Numbered from the stretch's first letter, positions 8,540 through 17,805 are shown. The stretch is DNA of 64,000 bases from Salsipaludibacter sp963735045 (GCA_963735045.1 CAVTIZ010000002.1:496001-560000), one strand, 5' to 3'. The notes: generated from the letters alone by a model not told the origin. Numbers and translations: made by a program.

Positions 8540-9235
8540 ATGGCACAGGGTCCCGGGTCCGCCACTCGCGCGCGGTCGTTGCGGCCGCCGTTGCGGGTGG
8601 TCGTGGTGGACGACCACGCGGTCGTCCGGGCCGGCCTGCGGGCGGGCCTGGCCGAGCACCGGGTCGAGGTCGTCGGCGAGGCCGAGGACGTCGAGGGCGC
8701 GGTCGCCGCGATCGGTCGGCACCGCCCCGACGCCATGGTGCTGGACGTCCGCCTCCCGGGGGGCGGCGGGCCGGCGGTGTTGGCGGCCCTGGGTGACCGG
8801 GCGCCACCCACGTTGGCGGTGTCGGCGTCCGACGAACGCGACGACGTCGTCGCGACCGTGCGGGCCGGGGCCCGCGGGTACCTGCTCAAGACCAGCTCGA
8901 TGGCCGACATCGCCCGGGCCGTCCATGTCGTGCACGGGGGTGGCCCGGTGTTCTCCCCGGAGCTCGCCGGCCACCTGCTGGACCTCGACGGCGAGGCCGG
9001 GGCGAGTCCGGCCGACGGGGTGGACGACCCGGCCTGGGCGGCCCTGACCGATCGCGAGCGAGAGGTCCTGCGCCACCTGGCGCGTGGTCACACCTACCGC
9101 CGCATCGCCGAGGACCTGGTGGTGACACCGCGCACCATCGAGACGCACGTGCGCAACACCCTGCGCAAGCTCCAGGTCAGCAACCGCCACGAGGCCACGG
9201 CCTGGGCCATCGACCGTGGCTTCGACGTCGACTGA
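8540..9235 (+). CDS. NarL/FixJ-type response regulator
   Basis: 231 residues. The receiver domain has the acidic pair DD at 24-25, the phospho-acceptor Asp69 in DAMVLDVRLPG and the Lys in GARGYLLKTSS. After a linker, a LuxR-type helix-turn-helix follows (LTDREREVLRHLARGHTYRRIAEDL, then RTIETHVRNTLRKL), so it binds DNA once phosphorylated. Its likely kinase is the histidine kinase at 10527, separated from it by one membrane-protein gene. The ATG at 8540 was chosen because it begins just before the receiver; longer in-frame starts run through an unrelated reading of the upstream gene. A TAGGAT -10-like box lies at 8424-8429. Confidence 0.92.
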   Translation: MAQGPGSATRARSLRPPLRVVVVDDHAVVRAGLRAGLAEHRVEVVGEAEDVEGAVAAIGRHRPDAMVLDVRLPGGGGPAVLAALGDRAPPTLAVSASDERDDVVATVRAGARGYLLKTSSMADIARAVHVVHGGGPVFSPELAGHLLDLDGEAGASPADGVDDPAWAALTDREREVLRHLARGHTYRRIAEDLVVTPRTIETHVRNTLRKLQVSNRHEATAWAIDRGFDVD

Positions 9236-9339
9236 GGGATCGTTGGTCGGCGACCGGGCGGGCGATCTCCGGGTGATCCCTGACGGATCGGATCGGCGCC
9301 CGGCGCATGCTGGGGCCACGCCCGATCGGGAGACCCCGC

Positions 9340-10530
9340 ATGGCCACCGCCCACCCCACATCCGCCCCACGACACCGTCCTCCGCCGACCTCCGGCCACA
9401 CCCCGCCGCCGGCCCCGGCACTGGCGGGCGCCCGACGCGGTCCCACCCCGCGGTCGCGTCGCAGCCCGGCCCAGCTCCGGGCGGTGCTGGCGGAACGTCT
9501 TCCCGAACTGCTCGCCACGGCTGGTGTGGCGCTGCTGGTGGCGGCTGTCGCCGGGTTCGTCGTGTCGCAGTGGTCCGCGCTGGACAACCTCGGCCAGGCC
9601 GGGCTGCTGGTGGCCGGGTCGGCGGTGCTGACCGCCCAGGGGACGTGGGCGTCACGTCGCGACGGCCGGTTCGTGCATCGGATGGTCCCACTGTCGTGGG
9701 GCGCCGCGGCCGGGCTGACGCTGGTCGCCAGCCAGTTGCTGCTGGAGGTCGGGCTCCCGGACCACACGCGGCTGGCGATCGCCGGGGCGGGTCTGGTGGC
9801 GGCATCGCATGCCGGCTGGGCCTGGCACCGACGACCCGACTCGGTCGTGCTGCAGGTCGTCACGGTGGCGGCGGCGACGTGGGCGGTGGGCCCGGTCGGC
9901 CGGTCGGTGGCCGACGGGTGGGGTGGGACGGCGGACCTGGCGTGGGCCGGCATCCCGATCGCGGCCATCTTCGGCCTGGACGGCTCGACCACCGACGGGT
10001 TCCTGGTCGTGGCGATCGGGCACCTGCTGGTCGCGGTCGCGTGGATCGCCGTCGGGCTGCGGCTGCCGGACGTGACCGCGTCGCGGGTGGCCCGCGTCGG
10101 GGGCGCGCTGCTGCTGGCGTGGTCCGCGCTGGAGTTCAACGCCATGGCGTCGCCGATCGGCGCCAGTCTCGCCCTGGTGCTGGTGCTGGGCTTCCTGGTG
10201 GTCGGGATGGCCCTGGAGGACGCCCTGCTGATTGCCTTCGGCGCGATGGCCGGGCTCGTCACGGGACTGCGCACCACGTGGTCACTGTTCAGCGGTGAGA
10301 CCGCCGTGACCCTGACCGTGGCCATCACCGGCGTGGTGCTGGTGCTGACCGCCATGCGACTGGGCCGGGCTCGCGACGACGAGTCCGGCGCCCCCGAGCA
10401 GTCCGCCCCCGAGCAGTCCGCCCCCGAGCAGTCCGCCCCCGAGGAGTTCGCGCCCGAGGAGTCCCCCGACCGAGGTCGTGACCAGCCCGGCCTGACGACG
10501 GGGTCCCCGGATGCGACACTTCGGGCATGA
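9340..10530 (+). CDS. Multi-spanning membrane protein (DUF2157-like)
   Basis: 396 residues. After a Pro-rich, basic N-terminal 50 residues, about ten hydrophobic helices follow between residues 65 and 345, with little charge between them. The pattern (E-L-L-A-T-A-G-V-A-L-L near the first helix) resembles DUF2157-type membrane proteins of unknown function, at low certainty. The tail carries five copies of a five-residue APE-Q/E-S/F repeat. GGGAGA lies six bases before the ATG at 9340. The gene sits between a response regulator and a histidine kinase and overlaps the latter by ATGA, so it may be the sensory or target membrane component of that system, by inference. Confidence 0.8.
   Translation: MATAHPTSAPRHRPPPTSGHTPPPAPALAGARRGPTPRSRRSPAQLRAVLAERLPELLATAGVALLVAAVAGFVVSQWSALDNLGQAGLLVAGSAVLTAQGTWASRRDGRFVHRMVPLSWGAAAGLTLVASQLLLEVGLPDHTRLAIAGAGLVAASHAGWAWHRRPDSVVLQVVTVAAATWAVGPVGRSVADGWGGTADLAWAGIPIAAIFGLDGSTTDGFLVVAIGHLLVAVAWIAVGLRLPDVTASRVARVGGALLLAWSALEFNAMASPIGASLALVLVLGFLVVGMALEDALLIAFGAMAGLVTGLRTTWSLFSGETAVTLTVAITGVVLVLTAMRLGRARDDESGAPEQSAPEQSAPEQSAPEEFAPEESPDRGRDQPGLTTGSPDATLRA
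10390..10464 (+). repeat. 15-bp in-frame tandem repeat, five units
   Basis: Units begin at 10390, 10405, 10420, 10435 and 10450. The first three are identical (GCCCCCGAGCAGTCC); the last two are diverged. They encode the acidic APEQS-type tail of the membrane protein. Confidence 0.9.
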
Positions 10531-11699
10531 CCAGTCCGGAGCGCCCCGATCCGATCTCCGTGGGCCCGGCCCGGCCCACCGGGCCCGACCAGCCGCGGGC
10601 GACGCCGTCGGTGGTCCGGCTGCGAGCGGAGGCGCTGCGGTTCCTGCGGGGGTTCGGGCTGGTGTCGGGGGGCTGGGCGGTGCTGCTCGCCGTGGCCGCA
10701 CCGACGGTCGACCACCCCGCGTGGATGTGGGCGCTGGTCGGCGTCCACGTCGTGTGGGCGGTGGTGTCGGTCGGGCTGGCATCGGACCGGACGTGGTGGG
10801 TTGGCTGGTTCGTCCTCGCCCTGGTGTCCGAGGCAACCCTGCCGGTGGTGGGCACCCACGGTTGGTCGCTGACGGGTGGGGCCGTCATCACCGTGCTGGC
10901 CGGCGTCGCGCTGTCCGGTCGCCGCGACTGGATGGCGGGAACCGTCGCGACGCTGACGCTGGTGGTGCTCGCCCGGGCCGTCGTGTCGCCGGCCTGGTCC
11001 GTGGCCAACGCCGTGGCGACGTGCCTGGTGATCGGCTTCGGGGGCCTGGGCCTGGCCTGGGCGGTCGAACGGATCGCCGCGGTGGTGGCCGAGCGCGACC
11101 TGCTGCAGGCCCGGCTGCTGGCGGTCGAGACCGCTGCGGCGCGGGCGACGGAACGCGCCGAGGCGGGGGCACGCCTGCACGACACCGTGCTGCAGCACCT
11201 GGCGGCGATCGCCCACGCCCGGGACCTGGACGACGCCCGCCGCCACGCCGGGCGCGCGTCCAACGACCTCCGGGCGTTCCTGCGAGCGGACCGGGGTGAC
11301 GCCGGGTCCCTGCGGCGGGTCCTGCGCGACGCGGTCACCAGGGCGGCCGACGGGGTCGAGGTGTCGGTGTCGGTCGTCGGGGACCGGACCGTCGGCGAGC
11401 GTGAGCAGCGACTGGTGGAGGCGGTCACCGAGGCCGTCCGCAACGCCGTGCGCCATGGCGCACCCCCGATCCGGGTCCACGCCGAGGTGGCCGCGGGCGG
11501 CGACGCGGTCGTGTGGGTGGCCGACCACGGTGACGGCTTCGACCCGGCCCAGATCGACCCGGACCGGCTGGGCGTGGCCGAGTCGATCCGGGGGCGGTTG
11601 CACCGGGCCGGTGGTCGGGCGGTCCTGCGCACCGACGACACCACCGAGTGGGAGCTGCGGGTGCCGGACGTGGCCGGGTCGTCCGAGCGGCGGCGGTGA
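10527..11699 (+). CDS. Sensor histidine kinase (HisKA_3/HATPase type)
   Basis: 390 residues. About five or six membrane helices span residues 40-180, then a short coiled coil leads to the phospho-acceptor His218 in GARLHDTVLQHLAAIA, a NarX/DegS-like motif. The ATP-binding domain has EAVRNAVRHG (N box) and VADHGDGFDP (G1 box); the G2 region is short. It should phosphorylate the NarL-type regulator encoded upstream. The start overlaps the previous stop as ATGA. The stimulus is unknown. Confidence 0.88.
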   Translation: MTSPERPDPISVGPARPTGPDQPRATPSVVRLRAEALRFLRGFGLVSGGWAVLLAVAAPTVDHPAWMWALVGVHVVWAVVSVGLASDRTWWVGWFVLALVSEATLPVVGTHGWSLTGGAVITVLAGVALSGRRDWMAGTVATLTLVVLARAVVSPAWSVANAVATCLVIGFGGLGLAWAVERIAAVVAERDLLQARLLAVETAAARATERAEAGARLHDTVLQHLAAIAHARDLDDARRHAGRASNDLRAFLRADRGDAGSLRRVLRDAVTRAADGVEVSVSVVGDRTVGEREQRLVEAVTEAVRNAVRHGAPPIRVHAEVAAGGDAVVWVADHGDGFDPAQIDPDRLGVAESIRGRLHRAGGRAVLRTDDTTEWELRVPDVAGSSERRR

Positions 11700-11710
11700 G
11701 GGGGGCGGTC

Positions 11711-11755
11711 GGGGAGGCGTCGGCTGGGGAGGCGTCGGCTGGGGAGGCGTCGGCG
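11711..11755. repeat. 15-bp intergenic tandem repeat
   Basis: Three units of GGGGAGGCGTCGGCT start at 11711, 11726 and 11741; the last has one change. They lie in the 102-base gap between the histidine kinase stop and the prenyltransferase start. Confidence 0.85.
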
Positions 11756-11801
11756 TCGGACCGCGGCCGGCTGCGGTGGTGCGACAACTAACCTGCGGCC
11801 C

Positions 11802-12581
11802 ATGGCCCTCCTCGACCTCCCCTACCGCGTCTACGAACGCCGGCTCGAGCGCGAGCTGGCGGGTGGGGTCCTGCCGCGCCACGTCGGGGTCATCCTGGAC
11901 GGCAACCGGCGCTACGCCCGCGAGCGTGGCCTCGCGTCGGTGGCCGAGGGGTACCTGGCCGGGGCCGACCGGATCCCGCACCTGCTCGACTGGTGCTTCG
12001 AGCTCGACATTCCCTACGTCACCCTGTGGTTGCTGTCCACGGACAACCTCAGCCGGGACGACGACGAACTGCGACACCTGCTCGACATCATCGTCGGGAC
12101 CGTCCGGGCCATCGCGTCCGCCCCGTCCACGACCACCCGTCGCCTGCGCGTGACCGCGGTCGGGGTGCTGGACGCGCTGCCCACCGACGTGCGTGCGGCC
12201 CTTGCCGAGGCGTGCGCCGCGACCGCGGACAACGACGGCTTCCACGTCCAGATCGCGGTGGGCTACGGCGGCCGCAAGGAGATCACCGACGCGTTGCGCA
12301 GCTGGATGCGGGCCCAGGACCGGGAGGGCCACACCCTGGCCGAGGCGGCCGAGTCGCTCGGGCCGGGTGACATCGGCGACCACCTGTACACCACGGGCTT
12401 CCCGGACCCCGACCTGATCATCCGCACGTCGGGCGAACTGCGCCTGTCCGGGTTCCTGCTGTGGCAGTCGGCCCACAGCGAGTTCTACTTCTGTGACCCC
12501 TACTGGCCCGACTTCCGACGGGTCGACTTCCTGCGGGCGCTGCGCGACTACGCCGGTCGGGCGCGACGCTTCGGCCGCTGA
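11802..12581 (+). CDS. uppS: cis-Prenyltransferase (isoprenyl diphosphate synthase)
   Basis: 259 residues. The signature VGVILDGNRRYAR holds the catalytic Asp33, and the C-terminal block IRTSGELRLSGFLLWQSAHSEFYF is the substrate/metal-binding motif of the UppS family. The enzyme condenses isopentenyl diphosphate onto an allylic diphosphate to build Z-polyprenyl diphosphates, the lipid carriers of wall synthesis. Actinobacteria often have two such enzymes, a short-chain (Rv1086-like) and a long-chain (Rv2361c-like) one; which this is cannot be decided from sequence alone, so the symbol is family-level. Confidence 0.93.
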   Translation: MALLDLPYRVYERRLERELAGGVLPRHVGVILDGNRRYARERGLASVAEGYLAGADRIPHLLDWCFELDIPYVTLWLLSTDNLSRDDDELRHLLDIIVGTVRAIASAPSTTTRRLRVTAVGVLDALPTDVRAALAEACAATADNDGFHVQIAVGYGGRKEITDALRSWMRAQDREGHTLAEAAESLGPGDIGDHLYTTGFPDPDLIIRTSGELRLSGFLLWQSAHSEFYFCDPYWPDFRRVDFLRALRDYAGRARRFGR

Positions 12582-13063
12582 CGCTGCCCCGACGCGACAG
12601 GTCCGGGCCGCGCACCCGACCCGCGGCGGTTGCGTGGATCGCGCGACGGGCGTGGCTACGTTCGCGGCGTCGCGACGATGCATGAGGTGGAAATGCCACG
12701 ACCCCGCCGGTCCCCGGCCGCTCGGCGACCGCGTGGTGGCGAGGTGCCACCCAGCGCTGCCACCCCACCCATGCCGCCCGAGCCGGGGCATCGGCGGGCC
12801 GGACCGACCGCCGCGACCTTCCTCCTGACGCCGCCCCGTGTGGGCGGCGTCGCCGTGTGGTGGGACCGCCGCCTGCGCGTGGTCGCCGTCGGACCACGCG
12901 CCGGGGAGTTCACCCCCTGCCTCCCCGTCCGGAGGTTCCACTCGCCCCCACGCCCTGATCCGGACTCCTGATCCCGATCCCCCCGATCCCCTCGATCCCG
13001 AACCCCCGACCCGACATCCCGACCCGACCGGACCACCCCGACGACCGATGATGGGCTGACACC
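12582..13063. other. 482-base region without a convincing gene
   Basis: Apart from one strong hairpin (12827-12851) the stretch is Pro/Arg-type low-complexity in every frame. A weak promoter-like pair (GTGGAT at 12634, TACGTT at 12657) precedes the hairpin by about 170 bases, so a short non-coding transcript is possible. The last 100 bases are a CCCGAT/CCCGACC-rich low-complexity run leading to the next GTG. Confidence 0.5.
12827..12851 (+). terminator. Perfect 10-bp stem-loop, possible terminator
   Basis: GACGCCGCCC (12827-12836), loop CGTGT and GGGCGGCGTC (12842-12851) form an exact stem. It lies 246 bases after the prenyltransferase stop, rather far for that gene, and could instead end a short transcript beginning inside the gap. 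Confidence 0.55.
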
Positions 13064-14452
13064 GTGACCGACGCCGCACCGTCCACCGCCACCACGTCCG
13101 CGACCTCCCCGGGCGCGTCCGTGGGACCCGAGGCCACGACCTACGTGCTCGACACGTGCGTGCTGCTGGCCGACCCCAACGCGATCATGCGCTTCGACGA
13201 GCACCACGTCGTGCTCCCGCTGGTCGTGATCGAGGAACTCGACCGCAAGAAGGCCCTGCTGGACGACGTCGGTCGCAACGCCCGGATCGCCCTGCGGACC
13301 ATCGAGCAGCTGCCCACCGGGAACGGGCGGCTCGCCGACGGGGTCACGCTGGACCACGGTGGCACGTTCCGGATCGAGTCCAACCACGTCGACGTCGCCC
13401 TGCCGCCCTACCTCGACCCCCACAAGCCCGACCACCGGATCCTCAAGGTGGCGATGGGCCTGCGAGGAACCCTGGTCACCAAGGACGCGGCCCTGCGCAT
13501 CAAGGCCACGCAGCTCCAGGTCGAGGCGCAGGACTACCGCGGGGACACCGCACGCGACGCCGAGCACTGGGACGGCGTGCGCAACCTCGACGTGGACACC
13601 ACCACCATCGACCTGCTCCACCGCGACGGCAAGGTGGTGCTGGCCGACGGTTCCGAGCGCGCCCTGGTCGTCAACGAGTGCCTGGTGCTGCACGCCGGTC
13701 CCTCGGCCTCGGCGCTGGGACGCGTGATCGACGTCGCCGCGGACGGCGCCGCCACCGTGCACCGGGTCACCGGCCAGCGCGACGTGTTCGGGATGTCGGC
13801 CCGGGACGTGCGCCAGACCTTCGCCATCGACCTGCTGCTGGACCCCGACGTGCCGTGCGTGTCGATGATGGGGATGGCCGGCACCGGCAAGACCTTCCTG
13901 GCGCTGGCCGCCGGGCTGGAACAGGTGCTGCAGGCCACCGCCTACCGCCGCCTGTCGGTGTATCGCCCGCTGGTCGCCGTCGGCCGCCAGGACATCGGGT
14001 ACCTGCCCGGCGACCTGGACGAGAAGCTGGCGCCGTGGATGGCGGCCGTGCACGACAACCTCTACGCATTGATGCGTCGTGGCGACAGCCGGTCCACGCG
14101 TGATCACCGCCAGGTCCAGTCCAACATCGAGTCCCTGGTGGACCGCGGGCAGCTGGAGCTGGCCGCGATCACCTACCTGCGCGGTCGCTCGATCACCGAC
14201 GAGTACGTGGTGGTGGACGAGGCCCAGAACATCGAACTGTCGGCCCTCAAGGTCGTGCTGACCCGGATGGGAACCGGCTCCAAGGTGGTCTTCTGCGGGG
14301 ACCTCGGCCAGGTCGACAACCCCTACATCTCGCCCTACGGGGGGATGGCGGCCCTGATCGAGAAGCTCAAGGGCACCCCGTTGTTCGGTCACGTCACGTT
14401 GTCCAAGGGCGTGCGTTCGCCGCTTGCCGAACACGCCGCGAACCTGTTCTGA
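13064..14452 (+). CDS. PIN-PhoH family ATPase
   Basis: 462 residues. The N-terminal PIN nuclease domain has Asp30 in TYVLDTCVLL, Glu57 in VVIEELD and Asp in TKDAALR. The C-terminal PhoH domain has Walker A MAGTGKTF near residues 270-278, and VVVDEAQN as Walker B, with GDLGQ further on. PhoH2-type proteins couple ATP-driven RNA unwinding to PIN RNase cleavage; in mycobacteria they form part of a toxin-antitoxin-like pair. No small antitoxin gene is visible upstream. Start is the GTG at 13064; the first 24 residues are Ala/Thr/Ser-rich linker. Confidence 0.92.
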   Translation: MTDAAPSTATTSATSPGASVGPEATTYVLDTCVLLADPNAIMRFDEHHVVLPLVVIEELDRKKALLDDVGRNARIALRTIEQLPTGNGRLADGVTLDHGGTFRIESNHVDVALPPYLDPHKPDHRILKVAMGLRGTLVTKDAALRIKATQLQVEAQDYRGDTARDAEHWDGVRNLDVDTTTIDLLHRDGKVVLADGSERALVVNECLVLHAGPSASALGRVIDVAADGAATVHRVTGQRDVFGMSARDVRQTFAIDLLLDPDVPCVSMMGMAGTGKTFLALAAGLEQVLQATAYRRLSVYRPLVAVGRQDIGYLPGDLDEKLAPWMAAVHDNLYALMRRGDSRSTRDHRQVQSNIESLVDRGQLELAAITYLRGRSITDEYVVVDEAQNIELSALKVVLTRMGTGSKVVFCGDLGQVDNPYISPYGGMAALIEKLKGTPLFGHVTLSKGVRSPLAEHAANLF

Positions 14453-14455
14453 GCG

Positions 14456-14923
14456 GTGGCCGTGGAGCCCGACCTACGGGCCATCGAGGCCTTCTGGCGT
14501 GAACACGGTGACGGTCCTCGGCCCGCGACGTTCTGGTTCGGGGACTCGCCCGCCCTGGCCGACGAGCTGGCCGACCTCGTGGTCACCGGCCCCAAGCGCG
14601 CGACGGCCGGGCTGCTGAGGGACGCCAGTGACGACGAGCCGGTCCCGGTCGAGGGCCAACGCTGGATCGTGCTGGACGGCTCGGGACGGCCGGTCGCGAT
14701 CATTCGCACGACCGAGGTCCGCATCGCACCCCTGTCGTCGGTGACGGACCGCTTCGCGTGGGACGAAGGCGAGAACGACCGCAGCCGCGACGGGTGGCTG
14801 GCAGCCCACCACGCGTACTTCCGCCGCCAGGCCGCGTGCGAGGGCTTCGCCTTCCATCCCGACATCGACACCGTCTTCGAGCGCTTCGAGGTCCTGTGGC
14901 CACCGGGGGCCGCGGACGCGTGA
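14456..14923 (+). CDS. ASCH domain protein
   Basis: 155 residues, starting three bases after the PhoH stop. The core FWFGDSPALADELADLVVTGPKRATAG and WIVLDGSGRPVAIIRTTEV are the ASCH (PUA-like beta-barrel) pattern; the family binds RNA or modified nucleosides, and some members (YqfB) hydrolyse N4-acetylcytidine. The Lys in GPKRATA is the conserved one in that family. Together with the neighbouring PIN-PhoH and prolyl-tRNA synthetase genes the context suggests an RNA-related role, by inference. Confidence 0.87.
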   Translation: MAVEPDLRAIEAFWREHGDGPRPATFWFGDSPALADELADLVVTGPKRATAGLLRDASDDEPVPVEGQRWIVLDGSGRPVAIIRTTEVRIAPLSSVTDRFAWDEGENDRSRDGWLAAHHAYFRRQAACEGFAFHPDIDTVFERFEVLWPPGAADA

Positions 14924-14934
14924 CCGGCCGGCTG

Positions 14935-14940
14935 TAGGCT
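14935..14940 (+). promoter_or_regulatory. Possible -10 box of proS
   Basis: TAGGCT lies 49 bases before the proS ATG. The same hexamer precedes glpX. No clear -35. Confidence 0.35.
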
Positions 14941-14988
14941 CGACAGTCGCACGATCGACCACCCCGTCCCGCCGCCCGAGGTCCCGCC

Positions 14989-16758
14989 ATGCCCACCCGG
15001 ATGTCCACGCTGTTCCTGCGCACCCTGCGCGAGGACCCGGCGGACGCCGAGGTGCCGTCGCACCGCCTGCTGGTGCGGGCCGGTTACGTCCGGCGGGTGG
15101 CCCCCGGCGTGTTCACGTGGCTGCCGCTGGGCTGGCGCGCCTACCGCAACGTCGAGCGGATCGTGCGCGAGGAGATGGACGCCGCCGGCTTCCAGGAGTT
15201 GCACTTCCCGGCCCTGCTGCCGGCCGAGCCCTACCAGGCATCGGGCCGGTGGACCGAGTACGGCGACAACGTGTTCCGGCTCGCCGACCGCCGGGGCAAC
15301 GACTTCATGCTGGGCCCGACCCACGAGGAGTTCTTCACCCTGCAGGTCAAGGACATCGCCGAGTCCTACCGCGACCTGCCACTGTGGATCTACCAGATCC
15401 AGACCAAGTACCGCGACGAGGCCCGGCCACGGGCCGGCATCCTGCGTGGGCGCGAGTTCGTGATGAAGGACTCCTACTCCTTCGACCTCGACGACGACGG
15501 CCTCGACGTCTCCTACGAGCGCCACCGCGACGCCTACGAGGCCACCTTCGCCCGGCTGGGGCTGGACTTCGTGACGGTGTTCGCGATGTCGGGTGCCATG
15601 GGGGGCTCGGCCTCCGAGGAGTTCCTCGCCCCGTGCGAGTCCGGGGAGGACACCTACGTCGCCTGCACGTCGTGTGACTACGCCGCCAACGCCGAGGCCG
15701 TGCGGTTCCCCGTGGCCGAGCCGGTGGATGCCGGCGACGCCCCGGCGGCCCACGTCGAGGACACCCCCGACACGCCCACCATCCAGACCCTGGTCGAGGT
15801 GTCCAACGCCAGGGACGACCTGCGTCGCCCCGACCGCGACTGGACGGCCGGCGACACCCTCAAGAACGTCGTGGTCACCGTCGTGCACCCGGACGGCGCG
15901 CGCGAGCCACTGGTCGTGGGTGTCCCCGGGGATCGTGACGTCGACCTGAAGCGACTGGAGGCGTTCGTCGAACCGGCCGTCGTCGAGGCGTTCAGCCCCG
16001 AGGACTTCGCGGCGCACCCCGACCTGGTCAAGGGCTACATCGGCCCCGGATCGGACGGGCCGTTGGGCGGCGACGGGATGACCTACCTGCTGGACCCCCG
16101 GATCGCCGAGGGGTCGCGCTGGATCACCGGTGCCAACGACCACGGCCACCACGTCTACGACCTGGTCGCCGGACGTGACTTCGCCATCGACGGTCGCATC
16201 GACGTGGCCGACATCCGCGAGGGCGACCCGTGCCCGACCTGTGGTGGCGAGCTGACCCTGGCCCGGGGCATCGAGATCGGCCACATCTTCAAGCTGGGTC
16301 GGCGCTACGCGGAGGCGCTGGACCTCACCGTGCAGGACGAGTCGGGCGCCAACGTGGTCCCGACCATGGGTTCCTACGGCATCGGGGTCTCGCGCGCCGT
16401 GGCCGCGATCGTGGAGCAGAGCCACGACGACGGCGGCTTGGTGTGGCCACGCTCGGTCGCGCCCTTCGACGTCCACCTGCTGACGGCCGGCAGGTCCGAC
16501 GACCATGCCCGCGCCGCCGAGGAGCTGGCCGAGGAGCTGGAGGAGGCCGGGATGTCGGTGCTCTACGACGACCGCAACGCCAGCGCCGGGGTCAAGTTCA
16601 ACGACGCCGACCTGCTGGGGATGCCGACCATCGTGGTCGTGGGCCGGGGCCTCGCCAACGGCGAGGTCGAGGTCAAGGACCGCGCCACCGGGGAGCGTGG
16701 CGACGTGGCGATCACCGACCTGGTCACCCACGTGCAGGGCCTGGCCACCACCCCCTGA
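14989..16758 (+). CDS. proS: Prolyl-tRNA synthetase, bacterial type
   Basis: 589 residues. Class II synthetase motifs are visible: motif 2 in the segment around TKYRDEARPRAGILRGREFVMKDSYSF (residues about 138-164) and motif 3 near MGSYGIGVSR (about 462). Between them sits the long bacterial-type insertion (editing INS domain, roughly residues 225-400), which clears mischarged Ala-tRNA(Pro), with the SWITGAND segment. The C-terminal anticodon-binding domain follows (FDVHLLTAGR onward). It charges tRNA-Pro with proline in the cytoplasm. GAGG precedes the ATG. Confidence 0.97.
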   Translation: MPTRMSTLFLRTLREDPADAEVPSHRLLVRAGYVRRVAPGVFTWLPLGWRAYRNVERIVREEMDAAGFQELHFPALLPAEPYQASGRWTEYGDNVFRLADRRGNDFMLGPTHEEFFTLQVKDIAESYRDLPLWIYQIQTKYRDEARPRAGILRGREFVMKDSYSFDLDDDGLDVSYERHRDAYEATFARLGLDFVTVFAMSGAMGGSASEEFLAPCESGEDTYVACTSCDYAANAEAVRFPVAEPVDAGDAPAAHVEDTPDTPTIQTLVEVSNARDDLRRPDRDWTAGDTLKNVVVTVVHPDGAREPLVVGVPGDRDVDLKRLEAFVEPAVVEAFSPEDFAAHPDLVKGYIGPGSDGPLGGDGMTYLLDPRIAEGSRWITGANDHGHHVYDLVAGRDFAIDGRIDVADIREGDPCPTCGGELTLARGIEIGHIFKLGRRYAEALDLTVQDESGANVVPTMGSYGIGVSRAVAAIVEQSHDDGGLVWPRSVAPFDVHLLTAGRSDDHARAAEELAEELEEAGMSVLYDDRNASAGVKFNDADLLGMPTIVVVGRGLANGEVEVKDRATGERGDVAITDLVTHVQGLATTP

Positions 16759-16862
16759 TCCGGTTCAGCCGTCGGGGCCGAGGTCCACGCGGTGGCGGTC
16801 AGGTCCCGGATCTCGTCGAGGTGGTCCCGCACGAACGCGACGGGCGCCCGCGCGACGGGGGC

Positions 16863-17528
16863 TCAGCTCCGGGACGGGTCGGGGTCGTCGAAGGTGATCT
16901 CGACCTCGTCGAAGCCGGCGGCGGTCAGGAACTCGGTGAGCGCCGTCTCGGTGTTGGCCTCGGCCGTGTCCAGCAGGCCCTCCTGGAGGGCGGCGTCGAC
17001 CATGATCTCCTCGGCGGCGAGTCGAGCCGACCGTTCCAGGTTCGGGTCGCCCGTGGTGAACACCCCGGTGTCGCGGTCGTAGACCCGGGTCTGGTCGTTG
17101 TCGACCTCGATGCCCGTGACCTCGGGTGCCGGCAGGTGGAGCTCGATCCGGTTGGCGTCGTCGTCGATGGTGATGTCGCCCTCGCCGACCTGGGACAGGT
17201 CCACCCCCGCGTCGATGGACGCCACCGCGAACAGGAACACCCGGTCGCCGGCGGCCCAGTCCAGCCAGCCGCGGTCCTGGCCCTTCTCGACGGTGGTCGA
17301 CTGGACCACCTCGACGGTCGACAGTTCCGACAGCGCCCGCACCGAGTCGACCACCACCGGCCCGCGCTCGTCGATCTCCTCCGCCGGGGCGAACAGGCCA
17401 CCGAGCCCGCCAGCCAGCGTGTCGTCGAAGCGCTGGCGCAGCGACAGGAGGGCGACCAGGACCAGGGCGAGCAGGATCGACAGCACGACCACCGGCACCC
17501 ATGCGATGCGACCGTTGCGCTGGGCCAT
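16863..17528 (-). CDS. DUF4230 family membrane-anchored protein
   Basis: 221 residues. A single N-terminal hydrophobic helix (WVPVVVLSILLALVLVALLSL, residues about 10-29) anchors it, and the rest is extracytoplasmic. The fold (VVVDSVRALSELSTVEVVQSTTVEKGQ, later LHLPAPEVTGIEVDNDQTRVYDRDTG) matches DUF4230, a family without known function. The ATG at 17528 has GGGAGG just upstream; a longer in-frame start was rejected as Pro/Arg-rich noise. It converges with proS and lies 277 bases from the divergent cydA. Confidence 0.85.
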   Translation of the reverse strand: MAQRNGRIAWVPVVVLSILLALVLVALLSLRQRFDDTLAGGLGGLFAPAEEIDERGPVVVDSVRALSELSTVEVVQSTTVEKGQDRGWLDWAAGDRVFLFAVASIDAGVDLSQVGEGDITIDDDANRIELHLPAPEVTGIEVDNDQTRVYDRDTGVFTTGDPNLERSARLAAEEIMVDAALQEGLLDTAEANTETALTEFLTAAGFDEVEITFDDPDPSRS

Positions 17529-17805
17529 GGCCCCTCCCGTCCCGGCGCCCGACCCGCGGGTGGCCGGCGCGCCACGGCCGGCACCGTAACCCCTCCACCG
17601 TCCAGGGGGCGGAGGTGGCCCGTGGACGCCCCCGGGATCGACCGGCCCCGGCGTCGTGGGCCGGTCGGCCCGGTGTCGCCGTGACGGTCGCGGTGGCCGG
17701 GGGCCGACCGACTGCCTAGGGTCGCGGTTGCCGGCAGGACCGGCCTCGGACCCGGTGCGTCGGCCATGGCGTCGCCGGTGCGGTCCCGCGATCGGAAAGG
17801 CCCGG

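Noticed and set aside
12630..12971. 113-codon plus-strand frame in the gap before the PhoH gene
   Set aside because: Pro/Arg-rich, runs through a perfect hairpin, no ribosome site; kept only as a gap.
14456..14923. ASCH gene as antitoxin of the PIN-PhoH protein
   Set aside because: Position and fold do not match known PhoH2 antitoxins (PhoAT), which lie upstream; only a loose RNA-related link remains.
16563..16832. 89-codon minus-strand frame over the proS end
   Set aside because: Mostly inside proS, no motif and no ribosome site.
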